64,000 nt of DNA from Siphonodentalium dalli (GCA_032622095.1 CP136068.1:61404025-61468024), one strand, 5' to 3'; counted from the stretch's first letter, positions 1-16,747 are shown. Notes: generated from the letters alone by a model not told the origin. Numbers and translations: made by a program.

Positions 1-65
1 TGTGTGTGGTGGGGAGACCTATATATGTATGTGGCGGGGATACCTATATTTGTATGTGGTGGGGA

Positions 66-307
66 TTTAAATAACATCAATTATGTACAATGAGATGCTC
101 ATCTGGCTACCATCAGTGGATCGGATGATTCACACGTTGAAACAGATGCGTTTTAAGTTTATATGTGAACATTTTAAGCGACTGGGGTGCCCTCAAGTGA
201 GCAGGCAATTTATTCCAGAGAAATGGTGAAGCCACGGAAAAGGCCCGGTCACCAGCTGTTACGAGGTCACCCGGTACAAACACAAGGCTGTGAGAACTTT
301 CAGACAT
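66..307 (-). mobile_element. LINE 3' fragment, copy 1 (ORF2 C-terminus, 3'-truncated)
   Basis: A non-satellite island on the minus strand encodes 64 residues ending at a TGA near 113-115. It contains GDRAFSVASPFLWNKLP and ends in a LKTHLF motif. This is the recognisable tail of non-LTR retrotransposon reverse transcriptases of the Jockey/CR1/L2 type, downstream of the RT domain. The endonuclease and RT domains are absent, so this is a severely 5'-truncated dead copy. Compared with the other three copies it also lacks about 50 bp of 3' untranslated tail, being joined to satellite at 62-75. Family assignment rests on recalled motif similarity. Confidence 0.8.
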
Positions 308-2761
308 CTATAGGTATCCCCGCCACATACATATATAGGTATCCCCACCACATACATATATAGGTATCCCCACCGCATACATATATAGGTATTCCCACCA
401 CACACATATATAGGTATCCCCACCACATACATATAGGTCTCCCCGCCACACACATCTATAGATATCCCCACCACACACATATATAGGTATCCCCACCACA
501 TACATATATAGGTATCACCACCACACACATATATATATATATAGGTATCCCCGCCACACACACATATAGGTATCCCCACCACATACATATATAGGTCTCC
601 TCACCACACACATCTATAGGTATCCCCACCACATACATATATATGTATCACCACCACATACATATAGGTCTCCCCACCACATACATATATAGGTCTCCCC
701 ACCACATACATATATAGGTATCCCCACCACACACATATATAGGTATCACCACCACATACATATATAGGTATCCCCACCACATACATCTATAGGTATCACC
801 ACCATACACATATATGGGTATCCCCACCACACACATCTATATGTATCCCCACCATAGACATATATAGGTATCCCCACCACATACATATATAGGTATCCCC
901 ACCACATACATATATAGGTATCACCACCATATACATAGATAGGTATCCTCACCACACACATCTATAAGTATCCCCACCACACACATATATAGGTATCCCC
1001 ACCACACACATATATAGGTATCCCCACCACACACATCTATAGGTACACCCACCACACACATATATATGTATCCCCACAACACACATATATAGGTATCCCC
1101 ACCACACACACATATAGGTATCCCCACCACATACATATATAGGTATCCCCACCACACACATATATAGGTATCACCACCACACACATCTATAGGTATCCCC
1201 ACCACACACATATATAGGTATCCCCACCACACACATCTATATGTATTCCCACCACACACATCTATAGGTATCCCCACCACATACATATATAGGTATCCCC
1301 ACCACATACATATATAGGTATCCCCACCACATACATATATAGGTATCCCCACCACATACATATATAGGTATCCCCACCACACACATCTATATGTATTCCC
1401 CCCACATACATATATAGGTATCCTCACCACACACATATATAGGTCTCCCCACCACATACATATATAGGTATTCCCACCACATACATATATAGGTATCCCC
1501 ACCACATACATATATAGGTATCCCCACCACACATATATATAGGTATCCCCACCACACACATCTATAGGTATCCCCACCACATACATATATAGGCAACACC
1601 ACCACACACATATATAGGTATCCCCACCACATACATATATATGTATCCTCACCACATACATATATAGGTATCCCCACCACACACATATATATGTATCCTC
1701 ACCACACATATCTATAGGTATCCCCACCACACACATATATAGGTATCCCCCAACACACACATATATAGGTATCCCCACCACACAAATCTATAGGTTTCCC
1801 CACCACACACATCTATAGGTATCCCCACCACACACATATATTGGTATCCCCACCACACACATATATAGGTATCCCCACCACACACATATAGGTATCCCCA
1901 CCACACACATATAGGTATCCCCACCACATACATATATAGGTATCCCCACCACATACATATATAGGTATCACCACCACATACATATATAGGTATCCCCACC
2001 ACACACATCTATATGTATCCCCACCACACACATCTATAGGTATCCCCACCACACACATATATAGGTATCCCCACCACATACATATATAGGTATCACCACC
2101 ACACACATATATAGGTTTCACCACCACATACATATATAGGTATCCCCACCACATACATCTATAGGTATCCCCACCACATACATCTATAGGTATCCCCACA
2201 ACACACATATATAGGTATCCCCACCACACACATATATAGGTATCCCCACCACATACATATATAGCTATCCCCACCACATACATATATAGGTATCCCCACC
2301 ACATACATATATAGTATCCCCACCACATACATATATAGGTATCCCCACCACACACATATATAGGTATCACCACCACACACATATATAGGTATCCCCATCA
2401 CATACATCTATAGGTATCACCACCACACACATATTTAGGTATCCCCACCACATACATCTATAGGTATCCCCACCACATACATATATAGGTATCCCCACCA
2501 CACACATCTATAGGTATCCCCACCACACACATATATAGGTATCACCACCACATACATATATAGGTCTCCTCACCACACACATCTATATGTATCCCCACCA
2601 CATACATATATAGTTATCACCACCACACACATATAGGTATCCCCACCACATACATATATAGGTCTCCTCACCACACACATCTATAGGTATCCCCACCACA
2701 TACATATATAGGTATGCCCGCCACATACAAATATAGGTATCACCGCCACACACATATATAG

Positions 2762-3041
2762 GCTTTACATCAATACATATATAATGATGATTAGAACATA
2801 GTAAGAAATATCAATTATGTACAATGAGCTGCTCATCTGGCTACCATCAGTGGATCGGATGATACACACGTTGAAACAGATGCGTTTTAAGTTTATATGT
2901 GAACATTTTAAGCGACTGGGGTGCCCTCAAGTGAGCAGGCAATTTATTCCAGACAAATGGTGAAGCCACGGAAAAGGCCCGGTCACCAGCTGTTACGAGG
3001 TCACCCGGTACAAACACAAGGCTGTGAGAACTTTCAGACAT
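2762..3041 (-). mobile_element. LINE 3' fragment, copy 2
   Basis: This 280-bp island has the same 64-codon antisense frame as copy 1 (2847-3041) with minor substitutions, for example FVWNKLP instead of FLWNKLP. The 3' untranslated tail is complete: it reads on the minus strand through an AT-rich stretch to GTATTGATGTAAAGC at 2762, then back into satellite. The satellite flanks on both sides are the same as for copies 3 and 4, so the fragment was multiplied with the surrounding satellite and did not insert repeatedly. Confidence 0.82.
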
Positions 3042-4530
3042 CTATAGGTATCCCCGCCACATACATATATAGGTATCCCCACCACATACATATATAGGTA
3101 TCCCCACCGCATACATATATAGGTATTCCCACCACACACATATATAGGTATCCCCACCACATACATATATAGGTCTCCCCGCCACACACATCTATAGATA
3201 TCCCCACCACACACATATATAGGTATCCCCACCACATACATATATAGGTATCACCACCACACACATATATATATATATATAGGTATCCCCGCCACCCACA
3301 CATATAGGTATCCCCACCACATACATATATAGTTCTCCTCACCACACACATCTATAGGTATCCCCACCACATACATATATATGTATCACCACCACATACA
3401 TATAGGTCTCCCCACCACATACATATATAGGTCTCCCCACCACATACATATATAGGTATCCCCACCACACACATATATAGGTATCACCACCACACACATA
3501 TATAGGTATCCCCACCACATACATCTATAGGTTTCACCACCACACACATATATGGGTATCCCCACCACACACATCTATATGTATCCCCACCATACACATA
3601 TATAGGTATCCCCACCACATACATATATAGGTATCCCCACCACATACATATATAGGTATCACCACCATATACATATATAGGTATCCTCACCACACACATC
3701 TATAGGTATCCCCACCACACACATATATAGGTATCCCCACCACACACATATATAGGTATCCCCACCACACACATCTATAGATACACCCACCACACACATA
3801 TATATGTATCCCCACAACACACATATATAGGTATCCCCACCACACACATATATAGGTATCCCCACCACACACATCTATAGGTATCCCCACCACACACATA
3901 TATAGGTATTCCCACCACATACATATATAGGTATCCCCACCACACACATATATAGGTATCACCACCACACACATCTATAGGTATCCCCACCACACACATA
4001 TATAGGTATCCCCACCACACACATCTATATGTATTCCCACCACACACATCTATAGGTATCCCCACCACATACATATATAGGTATCTCCACCACATACATA
4101 TATAGGTATCCCCGCCACATACATATATAGGTATCCCCACCACATACATATATAGGTATCCCCACCACACACATCTATATGTATTCCCAACACATACATA
4201 TATAGGTATCCTCACCACACACATATATAGGTCTCCCCACCACAAACATATATAGGTATCCCCACCACATACATATATAGGTATTCCCACCACATACATA
4301 TATAGGTATCCTCACCACACACATATATAGGTCTCCCCACCACAAACATATATAGGTATCCCCACCACATACATATATAGGTATTCCCACCACATACATA
4401 TATAGGTATCCCCACCACATACATATATAGGTATCCCCACCCCACACATATATAGGTATCCCCACCACACACATCTATAGGTATCCCCACCACATACATA
4501 TATAGGCATCACCGCCACACACATATATAG

Positions 4531-4810
4531 GCTTTACATCAATACATATATAATGATGATTAGAACATAGTAAGAAATATCAATTATGTACAATGAGCTG
4601 CTCATCTGGCTACCATCAGTGGATCGGATGATACACACGTTGAAACAGATGCGTTTTAAGTTTATATGTGAACATTTTAAGCGACTGGGGTGCCCTCAAG
4701 TGAGCAGGCAATTTATTCCAGAGAAATGGTGAAGCCACGGAAAAGGCCCGGTCACCAGCTGTTACGAGGTCACCCGGTACAAACACAAGGCTGTGAGAAC
4801 TTTCAGACAT
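4531..4810 (-). mobile_element. LINE 3' fragment, copy 3
   Basis: This 280-bp copy has the same junctions as copy 2: GCTTTACATC at its left edge and a CTTTCAGACAT join to satellite at its right edge. The antisense frame 4616-4810 ends RVYHPIH then stop. No RT catalytic region is present. It lies 1,769 bp after copy 2, which defines one higher-order satellite period. Confidence 0.82.
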
Positions 4811-5520
4811 CTATAGGTATCCCCGCCACATACATATATAGGTATCCCCACCACATACATATATAGGTATCCCCACCGCATACATATATAGGTATTCCCA
4901 CCACACACATATATAGGTATCCCCACCACATACATATATAGGTCTCCCCGCCACACACATCTATAGATATCCCCACCACACACATATATAGGTATCCCCA
5001 CCAAATACATATATAGGTATCACCACCACACACTTATATATATATAGGTATCCCCGCCACCCACACATATAGGTATCCCCACCACATACATATATAGTTC
5101 TCCTCACCACACACATCTATAGGTATCCCCACCACATACATATATATGTATCACCACCACAAACATATAGGTCTCCCCACCACATACATATATAGGTCTC
5201 CCCACCACATATATATATAGGTATCCCCACCACACACATATATAGGTATCACCACCACACACATATATAGGTATCCCCACCACATACATCTATAGGTTTC
5301 ACCACCACACACATATATGGGTATCCCCACCACACACATCTATATGTATCCCCACCATACACATATATAGGTATCCCCACCACATACATATATAGGTATC
5401 CCCACCACATACATATATAGGTATCACCACCATATACATATATAGGTATCCCCACCACACACATCTATAGGTATCCCCACCACATACATATATAGGCATC
5501 ACCGCCACACACATATATAG

Positions 5521-5800
5521 GCTTTACATCAATACATATATAATGATGATTAGAACATAGTAAGAAATATCAATTATGTACAATGAGCTGCTCATCTGGC
5601 TACCATCAGTGGATCGGATGATACACACGTTGAAACAGATGCGTTTTAAGTTTATATGTGAACATTTTAAGCGACTGGGGTGCCCTCAAGTGAGCAGGCA
5701 ATTTATTCCAGAGAAATGGTGAAGCCACGGAAAAGGCCCGGTCACCAGCTGTTACGAGGTCACCCGGTACAAACACAAGGCTGTGAGAACTTTCAGACAT
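5521..5800 (-). mobile_element. LINE 3' fragment, copy 4
   Basis: This 280-bp copy appears to be essentially identical to copy 3 and lies 990 bp after it, with identical flanks. Its coding remnant is 5606-5800 on the minus strand. It is the last copy in the array. Later higher-order units at 8,060 and 10,089 contain the satellite that normally follows the fragment but not the fragment itself. Confidence 0.82.
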
Positions 5801-8800
5801 CTATAGGTATCCCCGCCACATACATATATAGGTATCCCCACCACATACATATATAGGTATCCCCACCGCATACATATATAGGTATTCCCACCACACACAT
5901 ATATAGGTATCCCCACCACATACATATATAGGTCTCCCCGCCACACACATCTATAGATATCCCCACCACACACATATATAGGTATCCCCACCACATACAT
6001 ATATAGGTATCACCACCACACACATATATATATATAGGTATCCCCGCCACCCACACATATAGGTATCCCCACCACATACATATATAGTTCTCCTCACCAC
6101 ACACATCTATAGGTATCCCCACCACATACATATATATGTATCACCACCACAAACATATAGGTCTCCCCACCACATACATATATAGGTCTCCCCACCACAT
6201 ACATATATAGGTATCCCCACCACACACATATATAGGTATCACCACCACACACATATATAGGTATCCCCACCACATACATCTATAGGTTTCACCACCACAC
6301 ACATATATGGGTATCCCCACCACACACATCTATATGTATCCCCACCATACACATATATAGGTATCCCCACCACATACATATATAGGTATCCCCACCACAT
6401 ACATATATAGGTATCACCACCATATACATATATAGGTATCCTCACCACACACATCTATAGGTATCCCCACCACACACATATATAGGTATCCCCACCACAC
6501 ACATATATAGGTATCCCCACCACACACATCTATAGATACACCCACCACACACATATATATGTATCCCCACAACACACATATATAGGTATCCCCACCACAC
6601 ACATATATAGGTATCCCCACCACACACATCTATAGGTATCCCCACCACACACATATATAGGTATCCCCACCACATACATATATAGGTATCCCCACCACAC
6701 ACATATATAGGTATCACCACCACACACATCTATAGGTATCCCCACCACACACATATATAGGTATCCCCACCACACACATCTATATGTATTCCCACCACAC
6801 ACATCTATAGGTATCCCCACCACATACATATATAGGTATCTCCACCACATACATATATAGGTATCCCCGCCACATACATATATAGGTATCCCCACCACAT
6901 ACATATATAGGTATCCCCACCACACACATCTATATGTATTCCCACCACATACATATATAGGTATCCTCACCACACACATATATAGGTCTCCCCACCACAA
7001 ACATATATAGGTATCCCCACCACATACATATATAGGTATTCCCACCACATACATATATAGGTATCCCCACCACATACATATATAGGTATCCCCACCCCAC
7101 ACATATATAGGTATCCCCACCACACACATCTATAGGTATCCCCACCACATACATATATAGGCATCACCACCACACACATATATAGGTATCCCCACCACAT
7201 ACATATATATGTATCCTCACCACATACATATATAGGTATCCCCACCACACACATATATATGTATCCTCACCACACACATCTATAGGTATCCCCACCACAC
7301 ACATATATAGGTATCCCCAACACACACATATATAGGTATCCCCACCATACAAATCTATAGGTTTCCCCACCACACACATCTATAGGTATCCCCTCCACAC
7401 ACATATATTGGTATCCCCACCACACACATCTATAGGTATCCCCACCACACACATCTATAGGTATCCCCACCACACACATATATAGGTATCCCCACCACAT
7501 ACATATATAGGTATCCCCACCACATACATATATAGGTATCCCCACCACATACATATATAGGTATCCCCACCACACATATATATAGGTATCCCCACCACAC
7601 ACATATATAGGTATCCTCACCACACACATATATAGGTCTCCCCACCACATACATATATAAGTCTCCCCACCACATACATCTATAGGTATCCCCACCACAT
7701 ACATCTATAGTTATCCACACCACACACATATATAGGTATCCCCACCACATACATATATAGGTATTCCCACCACATACATATATAGGTATCCCCACCACAT
7801 ACATATATAGGTATCCCCACCACACACATATATAGGTATCCCCACCACACACATCTATAGGTATCCCCACCACATACATATATAGGTATCACCACCACAC
7901 ACCTATATATGTATCCCGACCACATACATATATATGTATCCTCACCACATACATATATAGGTATCCCCACCACACACATATATAGGTATCCTCACCACAC
8001 ACATCTATAGGTATCCCCACCACACACATATATAGGTATCACCACCACATACATATATAGGTCTCCCCGCCACACACATCTATAGATATCCCCACCACAC
8101 ACATATATAGGTATCCCCACCACATACATATATAGGTATCACCACCACACACATATATATATATATAGGTATCCCCGCCACCCACACATATAGGTATCCC
8201 CACCACATACATATATAGTTCTCCTCACCACACACATCTATAGGTATCCCCACCACATACATATATATGTATCACCACCACAAACATATAGGTCTCCCCA
8301 CCACATACATATATAGGTCTCCCCACCACATACATATATAGGTATCCCCACCACACACATATATAGGTATCACCACCACACACATATATAGGTATCCCCA
8401 CCACATACATCTATAGGTTTCACCACCACACACATATATGGGTATCCCCACCACACACATCTATATGTATCCCCACCATACACATATATAGGTATCCCCA
8501 CCACATACATATATAGGTATCCCCACCACATACATATATAGGTATCACCACCATATACATATATAGGTATCCTCACCACACACATCTATAGGTATCCCCA
8601 CCACACACATATATAGGTATCCCCACCACACACATATATAGGTATCCCCACCACACACATCTATAGTACACCCACCACACACATATATATGTATCCCCAC
8701 AACACACATATATAGGTATCCCCACCACACACATATATAGGTATCCCCACCACACACATCTATAGGTATCCCCACCACACACATATATAGGTATCCCCAC

Positions 8801-11800
8801 CACATACATATATAGGTATCCCCACCACACACATATATAGGTATCACCACCACACACATCTATAGGTATCCCCACACACACATATATAGGTATCCCCACC
8901 ACACACATCTATATGTATTCCCACCACACACATCTATAGGTATCCCCACCACATACATATATAGGTATCTCCACCACATACATATATAGGTATCCCCGCC
9001 ACATACATATATAGGTATCCCCACCACATACATATATAGGTATCCCCACCACACACATCTATATGTATTCCCACCACATACATATATATGTATCCCCACC
9101 ACATACATATATACGTATCCCCACCCCACACATATATAGGTATCCCCACCACACACATCTATAGGTATCCCCACCACATACATATATAGGCATCACCACC
9201 ACACACATATATAGGTATCCCCACCACATACATATATATGTATCCTCACCACATACATATATAGGTATCCCCACCACACACATATATATGTATCCTCACC
9301 ACACACATCTATAGGTATCCCCACCACACACATATATAGGTATCCCCAACACACACATATATAGGTATCCCCACCATACAAATCTATAGGTTTCCCCACC
9401 ACACACATCTATAGGTATCCCCTCCACACACATATATTGGTATCCCCACCACACACATCTATAGGTATCCCCACCACACACATCTATAGGTATCCCCACC
9501 ACACACATATATAGGTATCCCCACCACATACATATATAGGTATCCCCACCACATACATATATAGGTATCCCCACCACATACATATATAGGTATCCCCACC
9601 ACACATATATATAGGTATCCCCACCACACACATATATAGGTATCCTCACCACACACATATATAGGTCTCCCCACCACATACATATATAAGTCTCCCCACC
9701 ACATACATCTATAGGTATCCCCACCACATACATCTATAGTTATCCCCACCACACACATATATAGGTATCCCCACCACATACATATATAGGTATTCCCACC
9801 ACATACATATATAGGTATCCCCACCACATACATATATAGGTATCCCCACCACACACATATATAGGTATCCCCACCACACACATCTATAGGTATCCCCACC
9901 ACATACATATATAGGTATCACCACCACACACCTATATATGTATCCCGACCACATACATATATATGTATCCTCACCACATACATATATAGGTATCCCCACC
10001 ACACACATATATAGGTATCCTCACCACACACATCTATAGGTATCCCCACCACACACATATATAGGTATCACCACCACATACATATATAGGTCTCCCCGCC
10101 ACACACATCTATAGATATCCCCACCACACACATATATAGGTATCCCCACCACATACATATATAGGTATCACCACCACACACATATATATATATATAGGTA
10201 TCCCCGCCACCCACACATATAGGTATCCCCACCACATACATATATAGTTCTCCTCACCACACACATCTATAGGTATCCCCACCACATACATATATATGTA
10301 TCACCACCACAAACATATAGGTCTCCCCACCACATACATATATAGGTCTCCCCACCACATACATATATAGGTATCCCCACCACACACATATATAGGTATC
10401 ACCACCACACACATATATAGGTATCCCCACCACATACATCTATAGGTTTCACCACCACACACATATATGGGAATCCCCACCACACACATCTATATGTATC
10501 CCCACCATACACATATATAGGTATCCCCACCACATACATATATAGGTATCCCCACCACATACATATATAGGTATCACCACCATATACATATATAGGTATC
10601 CTCACCACACACATCTATAGGTATCCCCACCACACACATATATAGGTATCCCCACCACACACATATATAGGTATCCCCACCACACACATCTATAGTACAC
10701 CCACCACACACATATATATGTATCCCCACAACACACATATATAGGTATCCCCACCACACACATATATAGGTATCCCCACCACACACATCTATAGGTATCC
10801 CCACCACACACATATATAGGTATCCACACCACATACATATATAGGTATCCCCACCACACACATATATAGGTATCACCACCACACACATCTATAGGTATCC
10901 CCACACACACATATATAGGTATCCCCACCACACACATCTATATGTATTCCCACCACACACATCTATAGGTATCCCCACCACATACATATATAGGTATCTC
11001 CACCACATACATATATAGGTATCCCCGCCACATACATATATAGGTATCCCCACCACATACATATATAGGTATCCCCACCACACACATCTATATGTATTCC
11101 CACCACATACATATATAGGTATCCTCACCACACACATATATAGGTCTCCCCACCACAAACATATATAGGTATCCCCACCACATACATATATAGGTATTCC
11201 CACCACATACATATATAGGTATCCCCACCACATACATATATAGGTATCCCCACCCCACACATATATAGGTATCCCCACCACACACATCTATAGGTATCCC
11301 CACCACATACATATATAGGCATCACCACCACACACATATATAGGTATCCCCACCACATACATATATATGTATCCTCACCACATACATATATAGGTATCCC
11401 CACCACACACATATATATGTATCCTCACCACACACATCTATAGGTAACCCCACCACACACATATATAGGTATCCCCAACACACACATATATAGGTATCCC
11501 CACCACACAAATCTATAGGTTTCCCCACCACACACATCTATAGGTATCCCCTCCACACACATATATTGGTATCCCCACCACACACATCTATAGGTATCCC
11601 CACCACACACATCTATAGGTATCCCCACCACACACATATATAGGTATCCCCACCACACACATCTATAGGTATCCCCACCACACACATATATTGGTATCCC
11701 CACCAATCACATATATAGGTATCCCCACCACACACATCTATAGGTATCCCCACCACACACATATATAGGTATCCCCACCACATACATATATAGGTATCCC

Positions 11801-12499
11801 CACCACACACATCTATAGGTATCCCCACCACACACATATATAGGTATCCCCACCACATACATATATAGGTATCCCCACCACACACATATATAGGTATCCC
11901 CACCACATACATATATAGGTATCCCCACCACACACATATATATAGGTATCACCACCACACACATCTATAGGTATCCCCACCACACACATATATAGGTATC
12001 CCCACCACATACACATATAGGTATCCCCACCACATACATATATAGGTATCCCCGCCACATACATATATAGGTATCCCCACCACATACATATATAGGTATC
12101 CCCACCACACATATATATAGGTATCCCCACCACACACATTTATAGGTATCCTCACCACACACATATATAGGACTCCCCACCACATACATATATAAGTCTC
12201 CCCACCACATACATCTATAGGTATCCCCACCACATACATCTATAGTTATCCACACCACACACATATATAGGTATCCCCACCACATACATATATAGGTATT
12301 CCCACCACATACATATATAGGTATCCCCACCACATACATATATAGGTATCCCCACCACACACATATATAGGTATCCCCACCACACACATCTATAGGTATC
12401 CCCACCACATACATATATAGGTATCACCACCACACACCTATATAGGTATCCCGACCACATACATATATATGTATCCTCACCACATACATATATAGGTAT

Positions 12500-15400
12500 C
12501 CCCACCACACACATATATAGGTATCCTCACCACACACATCTATAGGTATCCCCACCACACACATATATAGGTATCACCACCACATACATATATAGGAATC
12601 CCCACCACACACATCTATAGGTATCCCCACCACACACATCTATAGGTATCCCCACCACACACATATATAGGTATCCCCACCACACACATCTATAGGTATC
12701 CCCACCAGACACATCTATAGGTATCCACACCACACGCATGTGTAGGTATCCCCACCACATACATCTATAGGTATCCCCACCACACACATATAGGTATCCC
12801 CACCACATACATATATAGGTATCCCCGATACATACATATATAGGTATCCCCACCACATACATATATAGGTATCCCCACCACACACATATATAGGTATCCC
12901 CACCACACACATATATAGGTATCCTCACCACACACATATATAGGTATCCCCACCACATACATATATAGGTCTCCCCACCACATACATCTATAGGTATCCC
13001 CACCACACACATCTATAGGTATCACCACCACACACATCTATAGGTATCCCCACCACACACATATATAGGTATCCCCACCACATACATATATAGGTATCCC
13101 CACCACACACATCTACAGGTATCCCCACCACACACATAGATAGGTATCCCCACCACACACATATATAGGTATCCCCGCCACACACATATATAGGTATCCT
13201 CACCAAACACATATATAGGTATCCCCACCACACACATCTGTAGGTATCCCCACCACACACATCTATAGGTATCCCCGCCACATACATATATAGGTATCAC
13301 CACCACATACATATATAGGTATCCCCACCACACACAGATATAGGTATCACCACCACACACATCTATAGGTATCCTCACCACACACATATATAGGTATCCT
13401 CACCACACACATATATAGGTATCTCCACCACATACATATATAGGTATCCCCGCCACACACATCTATAGGTATCACCACCACACACTTCTATAGGTATCCC
13501 CACCACATACATATATAGGTATCACCACCACATACATCTATAGGTATCCCCGCCACACACATCTATAGGTATCCCCACCACATACATATATAGGTATCAC
13601 CACCACATACATATATAGGTATCACCACCACATACATATATAGGTATCACCACCACACACATATATAGGTATCCCCACCACATACAAATATAGGTATCCC
13701 CGGCACATACATATATAGGTCTCCCCACCACATACATCTATAGGTATCCCCACCACACACATATATAGGTATCCCCACTACACACATATATATGTATCCC
13801 CGCCACACAGATATATAGGTATCCCCACCACATACATATATAGGTATCCCCACCACACACATCTATAGGTATCCCCACCACATACATATATAGGTATCAC
13901 CACCACACACATATATAGGTATCCCGACCACATACATATATATGTATCCCCACCACATACATATATAGGTATCCCCACCACACACATATATAGGTATCCC
14001 CACCACACACATCTATAGGTATCCCCACCACATACATATATAGGTATCACCACCACACACATATATAGGTATCCCGACCACATACATATATATGTATCCT
14101 CACCACATACATATATAGGTATCCCCACCACACACATATATAGGTATCCTCACCACACACATCTATAGGTATCCCCACCACACACATATATAGGTATCAC
14201 CACCACATACATATATAGGAATCCCCACCACACACATCTATAGGTATCCCCACCACACACATCTATAGGTATCCCCACCTCACACATATATAGGTATCCC
14301 CACCACACACATCTATAGGTATCCCCACCAGACACATCTATAGGTATCCACACCACACACATGTGTAGGTATCCCCACCACATACATCTATAGGTATCCC
14401 CACCACACACATATAGGTATCCCCACCACATACATATATAGGTACCCCCGATACATACATATATAGGTATACCCACCACATACATATATAGGTATCCCCA
14501 CCACACACATATATAGGTATCCCCACCCCACACATATATAGGTATCCTCACCACACACATATATAGGTATCCCCACCACATACATATATAGGTCTCCCCA
14601 CCTCATACATCTATAGGTATCCCCACCACACACATCTATAGGTATCGCCACCACACACATCTATAGGTATCCCCACCACACACATATATAGGTATCCCCA
14701 CCACATACATATATAGGTATCCCCACCACACACATCTACAGGTATCCCCACCACACACATAGATAGGTATCCCCACCACACACATATATAGGTATACCCG
14801 CCACACACATATATAGGTATCTTCACCAAACACATATATAGGTATCCCCACCACACACATCTGTAGGTATCACCACCACACACATCTATAGGTATCCCCG
14901 CCACATACATATATAGGTATCACCACCACATACATATATAGGTATCCCCACCACACACAGATATAGGTATCACCACCACACACATCTATAGGTATCCTCA
15001 CCACACACATATATAGGTATCCTCACCACACACATATATAGGTATCTCCACCACACACATATATAGGTATCCCCGCCACACACATCTATAGGTATCACCA
15101 CCACACACTTCTCTAGGTATCCCCACCACATACATATATAGGTATCACCACCACATACATCTATAGGTATCCCCGCCACACACATCTATAGGTATCCCCA
15201 CCACATACATATATAGGTATCACCACCACATACATATATAGGTATCACCACCACATACATATATAGGTATCACCACCACACACATATATAGGTATCCCCA
15301 CCACATACAAATATAGGTATCCCCGCCACATACATATATAGGTCTCCCCACCACATACATCTATAGGTATCCCCACCACACACATATATAGGTATCCCCA

Positions 15401-15740
15401 CCACATATATATATATCCCCGCCACACACATATATAGGTATCCCCACCACATATATATATATAGGTATCCCCACCACATACATCTATAGGCATCCCCGCC
15501 ACATACATATATAAGTATCCCCACCACACACATCTATAGGTATCCCCGCCACATGCATATATAGGTATCCCCACCACATACATATATAGGTACCCCCACC
15601 GCATACATATATAGGTATTCCCACCACACACATATATAGGTATCCCCACCACATACATATATAGGTCTCCCCGCCACACACATCTATAGATATCCCCACC
15701 ACACACATATATAGGTATCCCCACCACATACATATATAGG
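12500..15740. repeat. Two 1,623-bp higher-order satellite units
   Basis: Rare variants recur at a 1,623-bp offset. The ACACATGTGTAGG-type unit occurs at 12.73 and 14.36 kb, the CCCCGATACATAC unit at 12.83 and 14.45 kb, the CATCTACAGG unit at 13.11 and 14.74 kb, and the CATAGATAGG unit at 13.14 and 14.76 kb. The copies differ by scattered substitutions, so this duplication is older than the 2,645- and 5,832-bp ones. Exact edges are approximate. Confidence 0.8.
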
Positions 15741-16747
15741 TATCACCACCACACACATATATAGGTATCACCACCACACACATATATAGGTATCCCCACC
15801 ACATACATATATAGGTATCCCCACCACATACATATAAAGGTATCCCCACCACATACATCTATAGGTATCCCCACCACATACATCTATAGGTATCCCCACA
15901 ACACACATATGTAGGTATCCCCACCACACACATATATAGGTATCCCCACCACATACATATATAGCTATCCCCACCACATACATATATAGGTATCCCCACC
16001 ACATACATATATAGTATCCCCACCACATACATATAGAGGTATCCCCACCACACACATATATAGGTATCACCACCACACACATATATAGGTATCCCCACCA
16101 CATACATCTATGGGTATCACCACCACACACATATATAGGTATCCCCATCACATACATCTCTAGGTATCACCACCACACACATATATAGGTATCCCCACCA
16201 CATACATATATAGGTATCCCCACAACATACATATATAGGTATCCCCACCACATACATATATAGGTATCCCCACCACATACATATATAGGTATCCCCACCA
16301 CACACATCTATAGGGATCCCCACCACACACATATATAGGTATCACCACCACATACATATATAGGTCTCCTCACCACACACATCTATATGTATCCCCACCA
16401 CATACATATATAGGTCTCACCACCACACACATATAGGTATCCCCACCACATACATATATAGGTCTCCTCACCACACACATCTATAGGTATCCCCACCACA
16501 TACATATATATGTATCACCACCACATACATATAGGTCTCCCCACCACATACATATATAGGTCTCCCCACCACATTCATATATAGGTATCCCCACCACACA
16601 CATATATAGGTATCACCACCACACACATATATAGGTATCCCCACCAAAATACATCTATAGGTATCACCACCACACACATATATGGGTATCCCCACCACAT
16701 ACATATATAGGTATCCCCACCACATACATATATAGGTATCCCCACCA

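Larger units (their letters stand above)
436..12100. repeat. Higher-order satellite units marked by a GGTCTCCCCGCC variant
   Basis: A rare unit variant GGTCTCCCCGCCACAC, followed by a CTATAGATATCC unit, recurs at 436, 3172, 4941, 5931, 8060 and 10089, and again at 15664. The intervals are 2,736, 1,769, 990, 2,129 and 2,029 bp. Blocks after the marker share the same ordered unit variants, for example the extended TATATATATATA unit about 100 bp downstream and the CACAAACATATAGG unit. These are higher-order repeats that changed length by gain or loss of whole 25-bp units. The 8,060 unit lacks 100 bp (four units) near 9.1 kb relative to the 10,089 unit. Confidence 0.85.
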
